A stretch of 64,000 nt of DNA from Holophagae bacterium (lineage in GTDB: Bacteria > Acidobacteriota > Holophagae > Acanthopleuribacterales > Acanthopleuribacteraceae), in contig JAUIFE010000004.1 of NCBI GenBank assembly GCA_030429565.1, positions 346,848 through 410,847 of the forward strand. The letters run 5' to 3'. The notes beneath the pieces were generated by a model, which worked only from the letters and a program-made list of their open reading frames with translations, was not told where the DNA came from and ran no database searches. The position numbers were made by a program, and so were the translations under genes. Shown piece by piece: positions 17,716 through 26,585 of this stretch. Positions within the stretch are counted from its first letter, which is position 1, and every line of letters starts with the position of its first letter.

Positions 17716-18095
17716 AAGTAGTAGTTTGGGTTTGTGAACTATTAGCAAAGTGTCCATATTTCTCGAATAGAAAGGTATATTAAACTAGTACGGTTTTGTC
17801 AGGTTGGTAGACTGTGGCGGGAGCCACTCGAAGTAGAATCATGATGTCGCAATACGAATTACACCAGGAAAACAAAGAATATTCCAAAAATCGAGGCGCA
17901 TTTTTGTTTTACTTTCACGTGTGTGAGGCACAAGACAAAGCCGTTATCTTTAAAAACTACCATTTTGTACTTTTCGTGTGTTTGGTGTGTTTCGTGGTTC
18001 AAAGTGCCCCTGTTCTGATGGGTTTTAGTGCGTGTCTTTTTCTTTTCTCAACCCCGAAATACACCAAAGACACGAAAAAAAACAGAGCTTTCCTA
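17716..18095. other. Non-coding stretch with host-spread GTGTTTCGTGG-type repeat
   Basis: No supported gene. From about 17,960 it contains TTTTCGTGTGTTTGGTGTGT followed by TTCGTGGTTCAA, and near 18,060 the inverse AAATACACCAAAGACACG, which together form a weak inverted pair. At 17793-17813 lies GTTTTGTCAGGTTGGTAGAC, repeated with three changes at 18318-18338. Confidence 0.4.
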
Positions 18096-18262
18096 CCTAA
18101 AGCGTGTAATTTGGGAGGATACCTTCCTGCAAGATATTGGTGCGAAATGAGTTGAAAAAAGCACAGATGCACTAGGAAAATACATCTGTGCTTTTTTACG
18201 ACTCGTTGTAGCCCTACAGATGGTGGGAAGGCGCCGCCAAGAATCGCTCATTTTCGGTCCAG
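18096..18262. repeat. Foldback element, copy D, within a larger composite repeat
   Basis: The left half aligns with copy B over TTGGGAGGAT and ATATTGGTGCGAAATGAG. AAAAAAGCACAGATG pairs with CATCTGTGCTTTTTT as a strong central stem. The right half has GTTGTAGCCC, then GCCGCCAAGAATCGCTCA as the right arm. A further isolated arm in opposite orientation (ACCCGAATCGCTCAGTTTAG, about 18381-18400) and an inverted AACCTGACTAAGTCGTACTAG (18406-18426) against CTAGTACGGTTTTGTCAGG (17787-17805) suggest nested insertions. Confidence 0.6.
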
Positions 18263-18510
18263 TGCCTTCCGTTTCTAAATAGGCCGCAATGACAAAATGG
18301 GAGCACACCCCTTTACAGTTTTGTCAGACTGGCAGACTAAAGCGGGGAAATCCAGCGCCAAATCTTGTTTGGTACCATCCACCCGAATCGCTCAGTTTAG
18401 GTATCAACCTGACTAAGTCGTACTAGGCAAAGTGATCCGGAAAGAAGATCGCGCAAAAGTCTTTTACCCCTTGCTTCTTGACCAAATCTTATAATCTAAT
18501 ATCCCGCTAC

Positions 18511-18737
18511 TTAGATTTTTAGCAGCTTGAGTTTGATGAGGCACCGTGACAGGGTTGTGTTTCGGTATCTCAAGGGAATCAACCCTCGCGGAACTTGTTC
18601 GCCATTTTGCGTTTCAACACGGGCGGGTGCCAAGAGCGGACGGTCGCCGGGTCCCTTATCCTTCCAGGATTCAAAGGGGACTTTGATTTCGCCATGGGGA
18701 TGTACACCAGGACGAGGTTTTCCGATGGTTTATTGCT
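18511..18737 (-). pseudogene. 3' remnant of an unknown gene
   Basis: The minus frame reads GKPRPGVHPHGEIKVPFESW, continuing with WKDKGPGDRPLLAPARVETQ and a basic tail, ending at 18511. It looks like real protein but has a stop just upstream and no start. Family unknown. Confidence 0.3.
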
Positions 18738-18803
18738 TGGCATGGTCGCTGATTCCCGCTGGTTGAGGACTAAGCCCCGGTTTTTGGACTGGGGCGCCGG
18801 TGG

Positions 18804-20315
18804 TTATTGGCAGGGGCAGGTGCCGTTGAGTAAGGCGACGGGTTCGAGGACCGAGCGGAAGGTTTCTTCGCCGCAGAGGGTGGTGCCGAATTGCAGCCAG
18901 GCGGCGCAGACGGTGTAGAAGCAGGTCGGTAGGCTTTCGTATTCGTCGGCGCCGATGTCGATGCTTGCGCCGGCGAAACGCGCGTCGCCGTCGATGTCGG
19001 TGTCGCCGCTTAAGTCTTCGTACACGACGCTGCCGCGATCAATCGCCGGCGAGTCGCTGCGCAGGTGGAAATCGAAATTTTCGGGGTCGCGCAGTTGCGC
19101 CAATTGCGAGAGGCCGTTGGCGCCTTGGCCCGTGCCTTGTTGGAAACCCGATAAACCCTCGAACTCGGTGCCTTGCCATACGAACAAACCGGCCGAACGG
19201 GCCAAGGCGTCCCACAGGTTGTTGGTGACGACGTTGCCTTGGTTGCCCGCTTCCGAGTAAAGCCAAATGCCTTGGTCGCTGCAGCGCACCAGGTTGTTGG
19301 CGATGATGTTCTGCGAAGCCCACTGGATCCAGAACTCGCCCAAACCTTCACCCAAGGTGTCGTTTTCATACAGCGTGTTGTTGAGGAAAAAGCAGTTTTG
19401 CGTGCGGCCGACCGATTGATCGTAGCCGCCGAAGACGATACCGACCTTGTCATTGCGGTAGACCCAGTTGTTGCGCACCACGATGCCGCTGGTGACCAAA
19501 CCCGTGTTTTCGGCGCCGATTTCGATGCCGAGATCGCAACCGGTGACGCGGTTTTGTTCGATGACGATGTCGCGCGCGCCGTCGACGTAAATGCCCGCCG
19601 CATAGCCGCCGCCGTAGTTGGCATTGGCGCGTTCGACGATGTTGCGTGCACAGACGCCGTTGCGGGCCACCAGCGTTTGGTCGGGGTTGATGTCGGTTTC
19701 ACCGCCGATGAAGTCGATGCCGATGTTGTTGACGTCGCGCACGATGTTGTCGCTGACGATAAAACCGTCGATGTTGCCGTTGAGCACCAGCGCTTCGCTT
19801 TGGGCGGGTTCACATTCGTAAATTTGGTTGCCGCTGATTTCGATGTCGCGGATCGCTTCCGGTTCGGTGCCGTAAACGGTGATGCCCATGGCGTGGGTGC
19901 CCAGCATGTGGTGGATGCGGTTGTTGCGGATGTGCACGCCTTCCCCGGCGCCGAGCACACGTACGCCCGAGCCGTCGTTGATGTTGCTGAGGTTGCGGAT
20001 CTCGAAGCCGTCGATGGTGACAAAGGAACGGTTGCGGATCATGACCATGACGCCGCCGTTGAAGCCGGTTCCGTCGAGGATGGGGCTGTGCCCCTCGGCG
20101 GCGACGAGTTCGAAACGTGCGGCAGCGCTGCCGCTTCGTGGGAATACCAGTTGCTCGCGGTACTCGCCGTCTTGCACCACGACGCGGTCATCGGCCTGCG
20201 CGGCGTCAAGCGCTGCTTGAATGCTGGTGAACGGGGCACCGCTGGGGGCGACGATCAAGTCGGCGGCGACCAGGGGCCACACGGCGAGCAAACCTATCCA
20301 TAAAACCTTTTTCAT
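18804..20315 (-). CDS. Secreted right-handed parallel beta-helix protein
   Basis: 503 residues with a clear signal peptide (KKVLWIGLLAVWPLVAA). The mature part starts LIVAPSGAPFTSIQAALDAA, the usual entry of pectate-lyase-type beta-helix proteins. It continues through many coils of about 22-26 residues with N-N and G-I/V steps (for example IRNNRIHHM, ISGNQIYEC, VRNNWVYRN). DIGADEY near 455-465 is a common end signature of these helices. A cysteine-rich tail follows (CFYTVCAAW to CPCQ). It may bind or cleave polysaccharide; no catalytic residues can be assigned. No operon partner. Confidence 0.75.
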   Translation of the reverse strand: MKKVLWIGLLAVWPLVAADLIVAPSGAPFTSIQAALDAAQADDRVVVQDGEYREQLVFPRSGSAAARFELVAAEGHSPILDGTGFNGGVMVMIRNRSFVTIDGFEIRNLSNINDGSGVRVLGAGEGVHIRNNRIHHMLGTHAMGITVYGTEPEAIRDIEISGNQIYECEPAQSEALVLNGNIDGFIVSDNIVRDVNNIGIDFIGGETDINPDQTLVARNGVCARNIVERANANYGGGYAAGIYVDGARDIVIEQNRVTGCDLGIEIGAENTGLVTSGIVVRNNWVYRNDKVGIVFGGYDQSVGRTQNCFFLNNTLYENDTLGEGLGEFWIQWASQNIIANNLVRCSDQGIWLYSEAGNQGNVVTNNLWDALARSAGLFVWQGTEFEGLSGFQQGTGQGANGLSQLAQLRDPENFDFHLRSDSPAIDRGSVVYEDLSGDTDIDGDARFAGASIDIGADEYESLPTCFYTVCAAWLQFGTTLCGEETFRSVLEPVALLNGTCPCQ

Positions 20316-20486
20316 GCTGACACCTCATAAACATACTGAAAGCTGATACGTGCGACGGTCGTGGTTCACCTTGTTTGGGTTCGCCGTCTTTATTGATAAC
20401 GCGCCTTTTTTGGGCGATTGCGGCCAGGATTTAGCTTTATTGATCGAAGCCTTCTTCCGTGGATTCCTTCGTTAGATGCGCGCGAT

Positions 20487-20540
20487 ATGTTTCCCGCCCA
20501 AAAAGCTTTTTGTTGTGAAAGCCTTTTGGGCGGGAAACAT
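20487..20540 (-). terminator. Strong hairpin, probable LysR-gene terminator
   Basis: A 23-bp stem with one mismatch (atgtttcccgcccaaaaagc against its complement at 20518-20540) and an 8-nt loop. It lies 89 nt past the LysR stop. No T-run follows, so it may be an mRNA 3' structure. Its layout matches the hairpin at 54974-55030. The remaining gap 20316-20628 has nothing else. Confidence 0.5.
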
Positions 20541-20628
20541 GTTTAGGGACTTGAAAGCATCCCGGCCTTTGCCTGTTGAGGATAACCTTGGGTGATGGTC
20601 GGTGTTGGTGATCGGCGTCGCGCTTGTG

Positions 20629-21549
20629 TTAGTCCAGGTCGATTTTGAGCATGGCGCTGCCGACCCGTTTGTGGGCGAAGTCAAGGAAGGCGCGCACGAC
20701 GGGGCGAATGATGCGGCGCGTGGGCACAACCAAGTGGACGTCTTCGCGCGAGAGGAACCAATCGGGGAGGACGCGTTTCAGTTCGCCGGTGTAGACGCCG
20801 GGGTGGCCTGCGAAGGTCGGTAAGGTGGCCAAGCCGAGCTCTTTTTTGACGGCGGCAATCAGGGTTTGCGTGTCTGTGGAAACCAGCACCTCGCGCACGC
20901 CAATCTCCATGGCGACCTCACGCGGGCCGATTAGCCGCATGGTTTCAGCGTGTTGGTCGTCGTGGGTAAACTGCATCACGGGTAAATCGACGAGCTCACT
21001 GGGGTGGCGGAAATCGGCGGCGTAGCTCCAGGTACCGCGTGCGGCGGTATACAGTCCGATTTCGACGCCGCCCAAATACTCGGCGGTCAGTGACTCGTGG
21101 TGCGGCACGCCGATTTGGATGGCGATATCGTAAATCTCTTCTTCTAAATCGATGTTGCGGTTGGTGAGGTTGGTGAACACCATGCACTCGGGATTGGCTT
21201 CCAGGAACTCGGGCACCAGGGTGGGGAAGAGGGCTTGGCCGAGCAGCACCGGCGCGGTCAGGCGTAAATGGCCCGCCGGCGCCGCCACCAGGTGTTGTAA
21301 TTGTTTGTGGGCGCCGGTTAGTTCTTCGTTGATGCGGCGTGCATATTCAAACAGGAGTTCGCCCTCGCGGGTGGCGACCAAACGGCGACCCTTGCGTTCG
21401 AAAAGTGGTGCACCGGCCTTCTTTTCGATGGCGCGCAGGCGGCGGCTAATCGAGGCGGCGCCGCGCTGCAGTTTTTCGGCAGCGGCCGTTGGGCTGCCGC
21501 TGCGCATGATCTCGATGTACAAGGCAACATCGGTAAAATCTTCAAACAT
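20629..21549 (-). CDS. LysR-family transcriptional regulator
   Basis: 306 residues from ATG 21549, with GGGAGG four bases upstream; ATG 21561 is inside that site. The N-terminal winged helix-turn-helix (about 5-65) has SPTAAAEKLQRGAASISRRL and the dimer helix RAIEKKAGAPLFER. The effector domain starts at GHLRLTAPVLLGQ. This matches the CrgA/AaeR-like branch acting on single promoters. No divergent target gene is adjacent; the next upstream gene is the symporter, 471 nt away on the same strand. Confidence 0.88.
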   Translation of the reverse strand: MFEDFTDVALYIEIMRSGSPTAAAEKLQRGAASISRRLRAIEKKAGAPLFERKGRRLVATREGELLFEYARRINEELTGAHKQLQHLVAAPAGHLRLTAPVLLGQALFPTLVPEFLEANPECMVFTNLTNRNIDLEEEIYDIAIQIGVPHHESLTAEYLGGVEIGLYTAARGTWSYAADFRHPSELVDLPVMQFTHDDQHAETMRLIGPREVAMEIGVREVLVSTDTQTLIAAVKKELGLATLPTFAGHPGVYTGELKRVLPDWFLSREDVHLVVPTRRIIRPVVRAFLDFAHKRVGSAMLKIDLD

Positions 21550-21805
21550 CGTCCCTCCCATTGGCCAAGCCTGGCACCACCGCGCCGTAACGAGTCAGGA
21601 TTCCCCAAATGTCGAACGGATTTGCTGGAACCAATCTACCAGAATCGGCGCGGAAAGGTAAGATTTCCGCCGTGGGATGGGTGGTTGAAGGTCGTGCGCC
21701 GACGTTTCGCCACGATGGTGTGCGGCGGGCGAATGTGCCGCCGCGACCCATGCACAGGGGTGTCTGCCGTCGCAACCCATGCCCAACGGAAAAAACGGGG
21801 ACACC

Positions 21806-21931
21806 CACCGTTTGGCTTATCCGGCAGAATCATGACGGTCGGCTCAGTATTTTGAGAAACAGGCAAAGAACGGAGACACGCACCGTTTGGCTTATCCGGC
21901 AGAATCATGACAGTCGGCTCAGTATTTTGAG
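21806..21931. repeat. Tandem direct repeat, 75-bp period, two copies
   Basis: CACCGTTTGGCTTATCCGGC and the following 31 bases occur at 21806-21856 and again at 21881-21931 with one change (GACGGTC / GACAGTC). It fills the gap between LysR and the symporter. The minus strand is open across both copies, but no start or family supports a gene. Confidence 0.7.
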
Positions 21932-22019
21932 ATACCTCGGCCGGCGAAGGTGTCGCAACCCAAGCGCCGAAGGAACCGGCACCAAAGAGTGCCGGCCGCT
22001 CCAAACGCTCTGGGTTTCG

Positions 22020-23489
22020 CTAACTCGGCGCCGGTTCGGCATCCGCCTGAACGACAGCTTGCGGGTTCTCCGTAAACAAGCTAACGCCGATCAAACACAG
22101 CAGCGATACGGTGATTGCCGGCAAAACAGCGTCGCAGTTTTGGTAGATCGCCGCCGGAACGATGTCCTGCACGAATCCGGCTTCCTGCCACAGTAAGGTC
22201 ACCAGCGTGCCGGCCGAAATCGACGCAACCGCGCCGGCGCCGGTGGCGCGTTTCCAGAAGAAGGCGGCCACCAAGGACGGCGTAATCGCGGCACCGTAGA
22301 TGGTGTAGGCGTACAGCGCCTTTTCGAAGAAGGTGGCGCTTTGCGCGAAACCCAGCGACACGAGATACGCGATGATGCCCAGCGCCAACACCAACAACCG
22401 GCTCAGCAACACGATTTTCTTTTCGTCGGCGTCGGGGTTGATGTATTGCAGGTACACGTCACGCATCAGTGTGGTCGAGGGCACCAGCAAAAAGCTGTCG
22501 GCGGTACTGATAATGATGCCGACCATCGTGGTTAACATGATTGCACCTAGCCAGGTAGGGAGGAAGCGGTGTGAGGCGTAAATGAGGACGTGGCGGCCGT
22601 TGTCGGCGTTTTCGATCATGCTGGAACTAATCCAAGCCGAGCTGATAATCGCCATTTCAATCAAAATAACGGCAACCACCAACACCATCGTCGCCTGCTG
22701 CGCGCCCTTGCTGCTGGTCGCGGCTGAAAAACGCTGGTACATGTTGGCGTCGCCCATGGCGAGCAGGAACGGCGGCAATAGGAAGTTGATCATATCAAAA
22801 GCCGAATAAACGCCGAAAAACTGCATGTGCTGTTCGCGGCCGGTGGCGGCAAAAGCCTGTTCCATGCCGCTCCAGCCGCCGGCGGTGTGCCACAAAATGG
22901 GCAAGGCAATCACAAATGAAAGCGTCATGATGACGCCGTTGGCGACGTCGGTGTAAGCGACACTCACCAAACCGGCGAGCATGGTGTAGAGAATGATGAC
23001 GGTAACGGCAATCAGCGTGCACACCTCAACCGACAACATGCTGTGGCCGCTGTCGTCGGTGAGTACGGTGTGCAGCACGGCGCCGCCGGCGTTGTATTGG
23101 TAGGAAACAATCACCATGTAGGCCGAAACCAAGGCAAACACGCTGAGCACGCGTGCGGTTTGGCCGTAACGCGCGCCGATGATTTCGGGGACGGTGAACT
23201 TCTCAACACCGCGCACCTTGGCGGCGATTTGCGTCAAAACGGCGACACCGAGCACCCCACCCAACGGCAGCATCAAACCGGCGAGGCCGGTTTCGTAAGC
23301 TTTACCGGCGTTGCCGAGAATCGAACCGGTGCCGACCCACGTGGCCAGCATGGTGCCGACAAGCACCCACGGGGAAAGGCTGCGGCCGGCAACGGCAAAG
23401 TCGGACTGCGTTTTAATTTTTCGAGATTTAGCGACACCCATGGCGATGAGAATGCCCAGGTACACAAGAATGGTAATCAAATAAACCAT
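22020..23489 (-). CDS. Sodium:solute symporter (SSS family)
   Basis: 489 residues from ATG 23489 (AGGAAGG eight bases upstream; the longer frame has no ribosome site). It begins with a membrane helix (VYLITILVYLGILIAMGVA), then the family's SDFAVAGRSLSPW and a TMLATWVGTGSILGNAG segment. About 13 hydrophobic helices follow, as in PutP/PanF/vSGLT-type carriers. It couples solute uptake to Na+ across the inner membrane. The substrate cannot be told from sequence. The stop is 89 nt from the tandem repeat and the gene is monocistronic. Confidence 0.88.
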   Translation of the reverse strand: MVYLITILVYLGILIAMGVAKSRKIKTQSDFAVAGRSLSPWVLVGTMLATWVGTGSILGNAGKAYETGLAGLMLPLGGVLGVAVLTQIAAKVRGVEKFTVPEIIGARYGQTARVLSVFALVSAYMVIVSYQYNAGGAVLHTVLTDDSGHSMLSVEVCTLIAVTVIILYTMLAGLVSVAYTDVANGVIMTLSFVIALPILWHTAGGWSGMEQAFAATGREQHMQFFGVYSAFDMINFLLPPFLLAMGDANMYQRFSAATSSKGAQQATMVLVVAVILIEMAIISSAWISSSMIENADNGRHVLIYASHRFLPTWLGAIMLTTMVGIIISTADSFLLVPSTTLMRDVYLQYINPDADEKKIVLLSRLLVLALGIIAYLVSLGFAQSATFFEKALYAYTIYGAAITPSLVAAFFWKRATGAGAVASISAGTLVTLLWQEAGFVQDIVPAAIYQNCDAVLPAITVSLLCLIGVSLFTENPQAVVQADAEPAPS

Positions 23490-23736
23490 CGGGGAAACCT
23501 TCCTGAACCCAAGCGGCGCCGATATGGCGGAAGCGCACGGCAAGGGTTTTGATAATTTAGGGGGAGCGGGGTCGCGCCGATACATCACGCGAAAGCGGTA
23601 AAGCTGGAAAAACACTGCAATAGCGCACTCATCCTAACACGAAGCAAAAACGCCTGCGCTTGAGTTAATCCTTGATATATTACAAACATACCACAGGCGG
23701 CAAAACAGCACCGCTGCTTTTCACGGAGGAGGCGGT

Positions 23737-24123
23737 ATGCACCCTGCCCAACACACTTGGCAAAAAGGTGAATTCCGCCTTGCCGAAATGGCCGCCAACG
23801 GATGCGCCGTCTACGCCCTGGTTTCCTTGCGCGTCTTCCTCTACGAAGGCAGCTCACTAAACGTACGTTGCCAATGTGATTGCGGCCCTTGGCGCGATGG
23901 TGTCGTGAAGGGCCTTGATTGGGCCTGGCGCGCCCTCGCGGACCGGCGTCCTTGCGGCGGCGCAGACGTGGTGGTGCTTGGATTTCACGGCATGGAGGTC
24001 GATACCACGGCTGATAGCGCGGCCTACGCCGCAGCCCAAGCCTTGTTTCCTGCTTTGGATTTAGAACCCAAACAGGCGGCACGGTACGAAGCGCCTGGCA
24101 AACGATTCACTTTTCCCGATTAA
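23737..24123 (+). CDS. Hypothetical protein
   Basis: 128 residues, ATG with GGAGGAGG just upstream. No signal peptide or membrane helix. There is a Cys cluster (VRCQCDCG, about 43-50) and a C-terminal EAPGKRFTFPD. Family not recognised. It is divergent from the symporter and convergent with the LysR at 24120, whose stop it overlaps by 4 nt. Confidence 0.6.
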   Translation: MHPAQHTWQKGEFRLAEMAANGCAVYALVSLRVFLYEGSSLNVRCQCDCGPWRDGVVKGLDWAWRALADRRPCGGADVVVLGFHGMEVDTTADSAAYAAAQALFPALDLEPKQAARYEAPGKRFTFPD

Positions 24124-25016
24124 GCCGGCGGCACCACACTTTTGAGGAAGGTGATCAGGTAGTCGAGCGCCCGGGTGCGCCGGTCCTGTTGCGGAAACAA
24201 GGCGGTCAAACGCGGCGGCTCCGGTAACCAATCGGTTAAAACCTCAACCAAACGCCCCTCTTCCAACGGGCCGCTGACGCCGAAACGGGGCAGGTAGGCG
24301 TAACCAAAACCGGCGACGGCGGCCTGCACAGCGGCTTGCAGTTCGTTGACGACCAATCGACCGCGCACGCGCACCGGCAAGACATCGTCGTTGCGATCCC
24401 GGAATGGCCATAAACGATCCGGCAGCGGTTTGGCGATAATGCATGGCCGACTTTTGAGCTCCAAAGGATGAAAGACCGGCGCGGTTGCGATTAAATCCGG
24501 GCTCGCCACCACGCAGGTCGGCAACGGCCACAAGACCACCGCCTGCAGCGAACTGTCGTGCAGGGGCCCAAAGCGCAGCACCAAATCAAAACCCTCGGCC
24601 ACGATCGAACGGTTTTCATTACACAAAACCAGTTCCAAATCAATGTGCGGATGCTCGTGCAAGAACTCGGTTAAATGGTTTTTCAGCAGGTAGTTGCCAA
24701 TGCTGATCGGTGTTGAAACACGCAGCTTTCCGCGTGGCGTGGCACTGTCCTCAATGAAACAACGGCAGACCCAATCCAAATCGGCCAGCAACGGCCGACA
24801 CTGGGCCACAAATCGTTCGCCGGCTTCGGTAAGGCGCAAATTCCGGTTGTTGCGTACCGCCAACGGGCTGCCTAATTGTTGTTCCAATCGCGCCAAACGA
24901 CGACTCAGCGTGGATTTGGTTTGTTGCATGATTTCAGCAGCTTCCGACAAAGAGGCGCATCGCGACAGGGTGACGAGCATGGCGGCGTCGTTTAAATCAA
25001 TACTTGGCGAACCCAA
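24120..25016 (-). CDS. LysR-family transcriptional regulator
   Basis: 298 residues from TTG 25016, with GGGAGG six bases upstream. A GTG at 25055 would start inside the operator palindrome. The helix-turn-helix is ASLSEAAEIMQQTKSTLSRR (about 20-40), with RLARLEQQLGSPLAVR after it and an effector domain from GKLRVSTP. Family members bind T-N11-A boxes and often control their own promoter and a divergent gene. Here the divergent neighbour is the C10 protease at 25273. Confidence 0.85.
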   Translation of the reverse strand: MGSPSIDLNDAAMLVTLSRCASLSEAAEIMQQTKSTLSRRLARLEQQLGSPLAVRNNRNLRLTEAGERFVAQCRPLLADLDWVCRCFIEDSATPRGKLRVSTPISIGNYLLKNHLTEFLHEHPHIDLELVLCNENRSIVAEGFDLVLRFGPLHDSSLQAVVLWPLPTCVVASPDLIATAPVFHPLELKSRPCIIAKPLPDRLWPFRDRNDDVLPVRVRGRLVVNELQAAVQAAVAGFGYAYLPRFGVSGPLEEGRLVEVLTDWLPEPPRLTALFPQQDRRTRALDYLITFLKSVVPPA

Positions 25017-25037
25017 GGGCGGCCTCCCAGCGGGATT

Positions 25038-25064
25038 GTTGCAATATTGCAACACAAAGTTGCA
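25038..25064. promoter_or_regulatory. Overlapping palindromes, probable LysR operator array
   Basis: GTTGCAATATTGCAAC (25038-25053) is a perfect 16-bp palindrome. Its right half is reused in GCAAC-ACAAA-GTTGC (25049-25063). So three GTTGCA half-sites lie in a row in the gap between the LysR gene and the C10 protease gene, the expected place for an autoregulatory and divergent control site. Confidence 0.65.
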
Positions 25065-25272
25065 TAAATGGCACGCACACTTTTACGTGGAAACCTTAGA
25101 ATGCCGTTCGCGCAACTTTCGCCCGCGCGTCTGTTGCACCGACCCTGGCCAAGCGAATCAGGCCGCCGCGTTTGGGTTTTTCCATTCCCCCTACCGATAT
25201 GTCGCGCCGGCCTCGTACGATCACCCCGGCTCACCGGTTTTGCTCATGCAGGGTCTTATCTTAGGAGTTTCC

Positions 25273-26394
25273 ATGGTTTCTCGTTTCTTCGCCGCTCGTT
25301 CGGCTTGTCTCGCCTTTGTTTTTTTCTTCACCGCCGCCTTCGTTTCCGCCGGCGTGCCCCCCATGATTCAGTCCCAATGGGGCCAAGGCGCACCCTATAA
25401 CAGCGCCACCCCGACGCTCAACGGCGAACACACGTATCCTGGCTGTACCACGCTGGCTTTAGCACAGTTATTGAATTACTACCGCTATCAGGATCAAGGG
25501 ACGAAAGAGGTCATTTACGCGCAGGATAACGACGACCTGGTGCCCAATCAGGTGGAAGTCGACCTGACCGCCGTTCGTTTTGACTGGGCCAACATGCCTA
25601 ACCGCCTCGACGGTGCGACCACGGAACAACAAGAAACCGTCGCCCAGTTTTTGTACTGGGTCGGCGCCGCCCTCAACGTGCAGTTCGATCTCGGCGACGG
25701 CAGCCCCGCCAGCGGTAAACAACTGGAAAACGCCGTGCGTTACGCCTTCGGTTACAACAACATTTCACGTCGCAAAATGTACATCGCTCTGCGTGCCACC
25801 GGTGACGGCTACAAACTCTATTCCGACGAGGAATGGTACCAAATGGTCATCGACGAACTCGACCAAGGCCGACCCGTGTTGCATATGGCGCGCAACCAAA
25901 ACGGCGACGGTCATGCGTTTTTGATCGACGGCTATAACGACGAAGGCCTGGTCCACGTCAACTGGGGTTGGGGCGGTCACGCCAACGGTTACTACGATTT
26001 GTTCCACCTGCAACCCGAGGGTTCCGACAGCGTTTGGAACGAAGAAGCCATGATTTACATCGGTCTCGAACCCGAAGCCGGTTTCGCAGGAACCATGCAA
26101 CCGCCGCAAGAAACCCAAGAAACCCAAGTCATCGGCCAAATCAATGCCGACGTATGGGAATACTTTGGTCCCTTTACGGTGAATGAGTTCATCGAGGTGA
26201 CCATGACCGGTGACGGCGACGCCGATCTTTACGTGCGTGCCGACGTGCAACCCGACTTGGACAACTACGATTGCCGCCCCTATATGGACGGCTCCGAAGA
26301 GCAGTGCCGCATGGACGGTGCCGGCACTTATTACATTGGCGTCAACGGTTATGCCGCCTCTTCCAGCTTCGAACTGCAGATCCGCACCCGTTAA
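25273..26394 (+). CDS. Secreted C10 (streptopain-type) cysteine protease with PPC domain
   Basis: 373 residues from ATG 25273 (TAGGAG upstream). Signal peptide LACLAFVFFFTAAFVSA-like (about 9-27). There is no long propeptide: the catalytic Cys58 (YPGCTTLALAQ) is near the N-terminus and His214 (DGHAFLIDGY) follows, then HVNWGWGGHANGYYD, a hallmark of peptidase family C10. The C-terminal about 95 residues are a pre-peptidase C-terminal (PPC) domain (DADLYVRAD, DCRPY, YYIGV), common in secreted proteases and removed on maturation. Lack of a propeptide is unusual, since SpeB has one. A perfect terminator follows 10 nt after the stop. Confidence 0.85.
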   Translation: MVSRFFAARSACLAFVFFFTAAFVSAGVPPMIQSQWGQGAPYNSATPTLNGEHTYPGCTTLALAQLLNYYRYQDQGTKEVIYAQDNDDLVPNQVEVDLTAVRFDWANMPNRLDGATTEQQETVAQFLYWVGAALNVQFDLGDGSPASGKQLENAVRYAFGYNNISRRKMYIALRATGDGYKLYSDEEWYQMVIDELDQGRPVLHMARNQNGDGHAFLIDGYNDEGLVHVNWGWGGHANGYYDLFHLQPEGSDSVWNEEAMIYIGLEPEAGFAGTMQPPQETQETQVIGQINADVWEYFGPFTVNEFIEVTMTGDGDADLYVRADVQPDLDNYDCRPYMDGSEEQCRMDGAGTYYIGVNGYAASSSFELQIRTR

Positions 26395-26404
26395 CGCGGG
26401 GTAT

Positions 26405-26460
26405 CACCAAAACAAAAAGGCCGAGTCCCTGCCAGGTGACTCGGCCTTTTTGTTTTGGTG
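26405..26460. terminator. Bidirectional rho-independent terminator of the C10 protease gene
   Basis: A 23-bp perfect stem (caccaaaacaaaaaggccga ... ) at 26405-26427 and 26438-26460 with a 10-nt loop. The 3' arm has CCTTTTTGTTTT, giving a U-rich tract inside the arm. Confidence 0.85.
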
Positions 26461-26585
26461 CGGGCTTGTCGCTGAACAGCGCTGGAGATCTTTGATAAAA
26501 ATAGTGAAGATAAAGGATTTTTGGGGTCATGGAAAAAGTCAGGACATAAAAAACACCACGGTTAAGATACCTCACGGGAGGCTTT

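Noticed and set aside
17814-18155. 113-codon plus frame
   Set aside because: Runs through the repeat sequences; composition not protein-like.
19010-20023. 337-codon minus frame
   Set aside because: Second-frame shadow of the beta-helix gene, made of Ser/Ala/Thr runs without a start site.
19173-20303. 376-codon plus-strand frame
   Set aside because: Antisense shadow of the beta-helix gene; repetitive Val/Asp composition is an effect of the other strand's codons.
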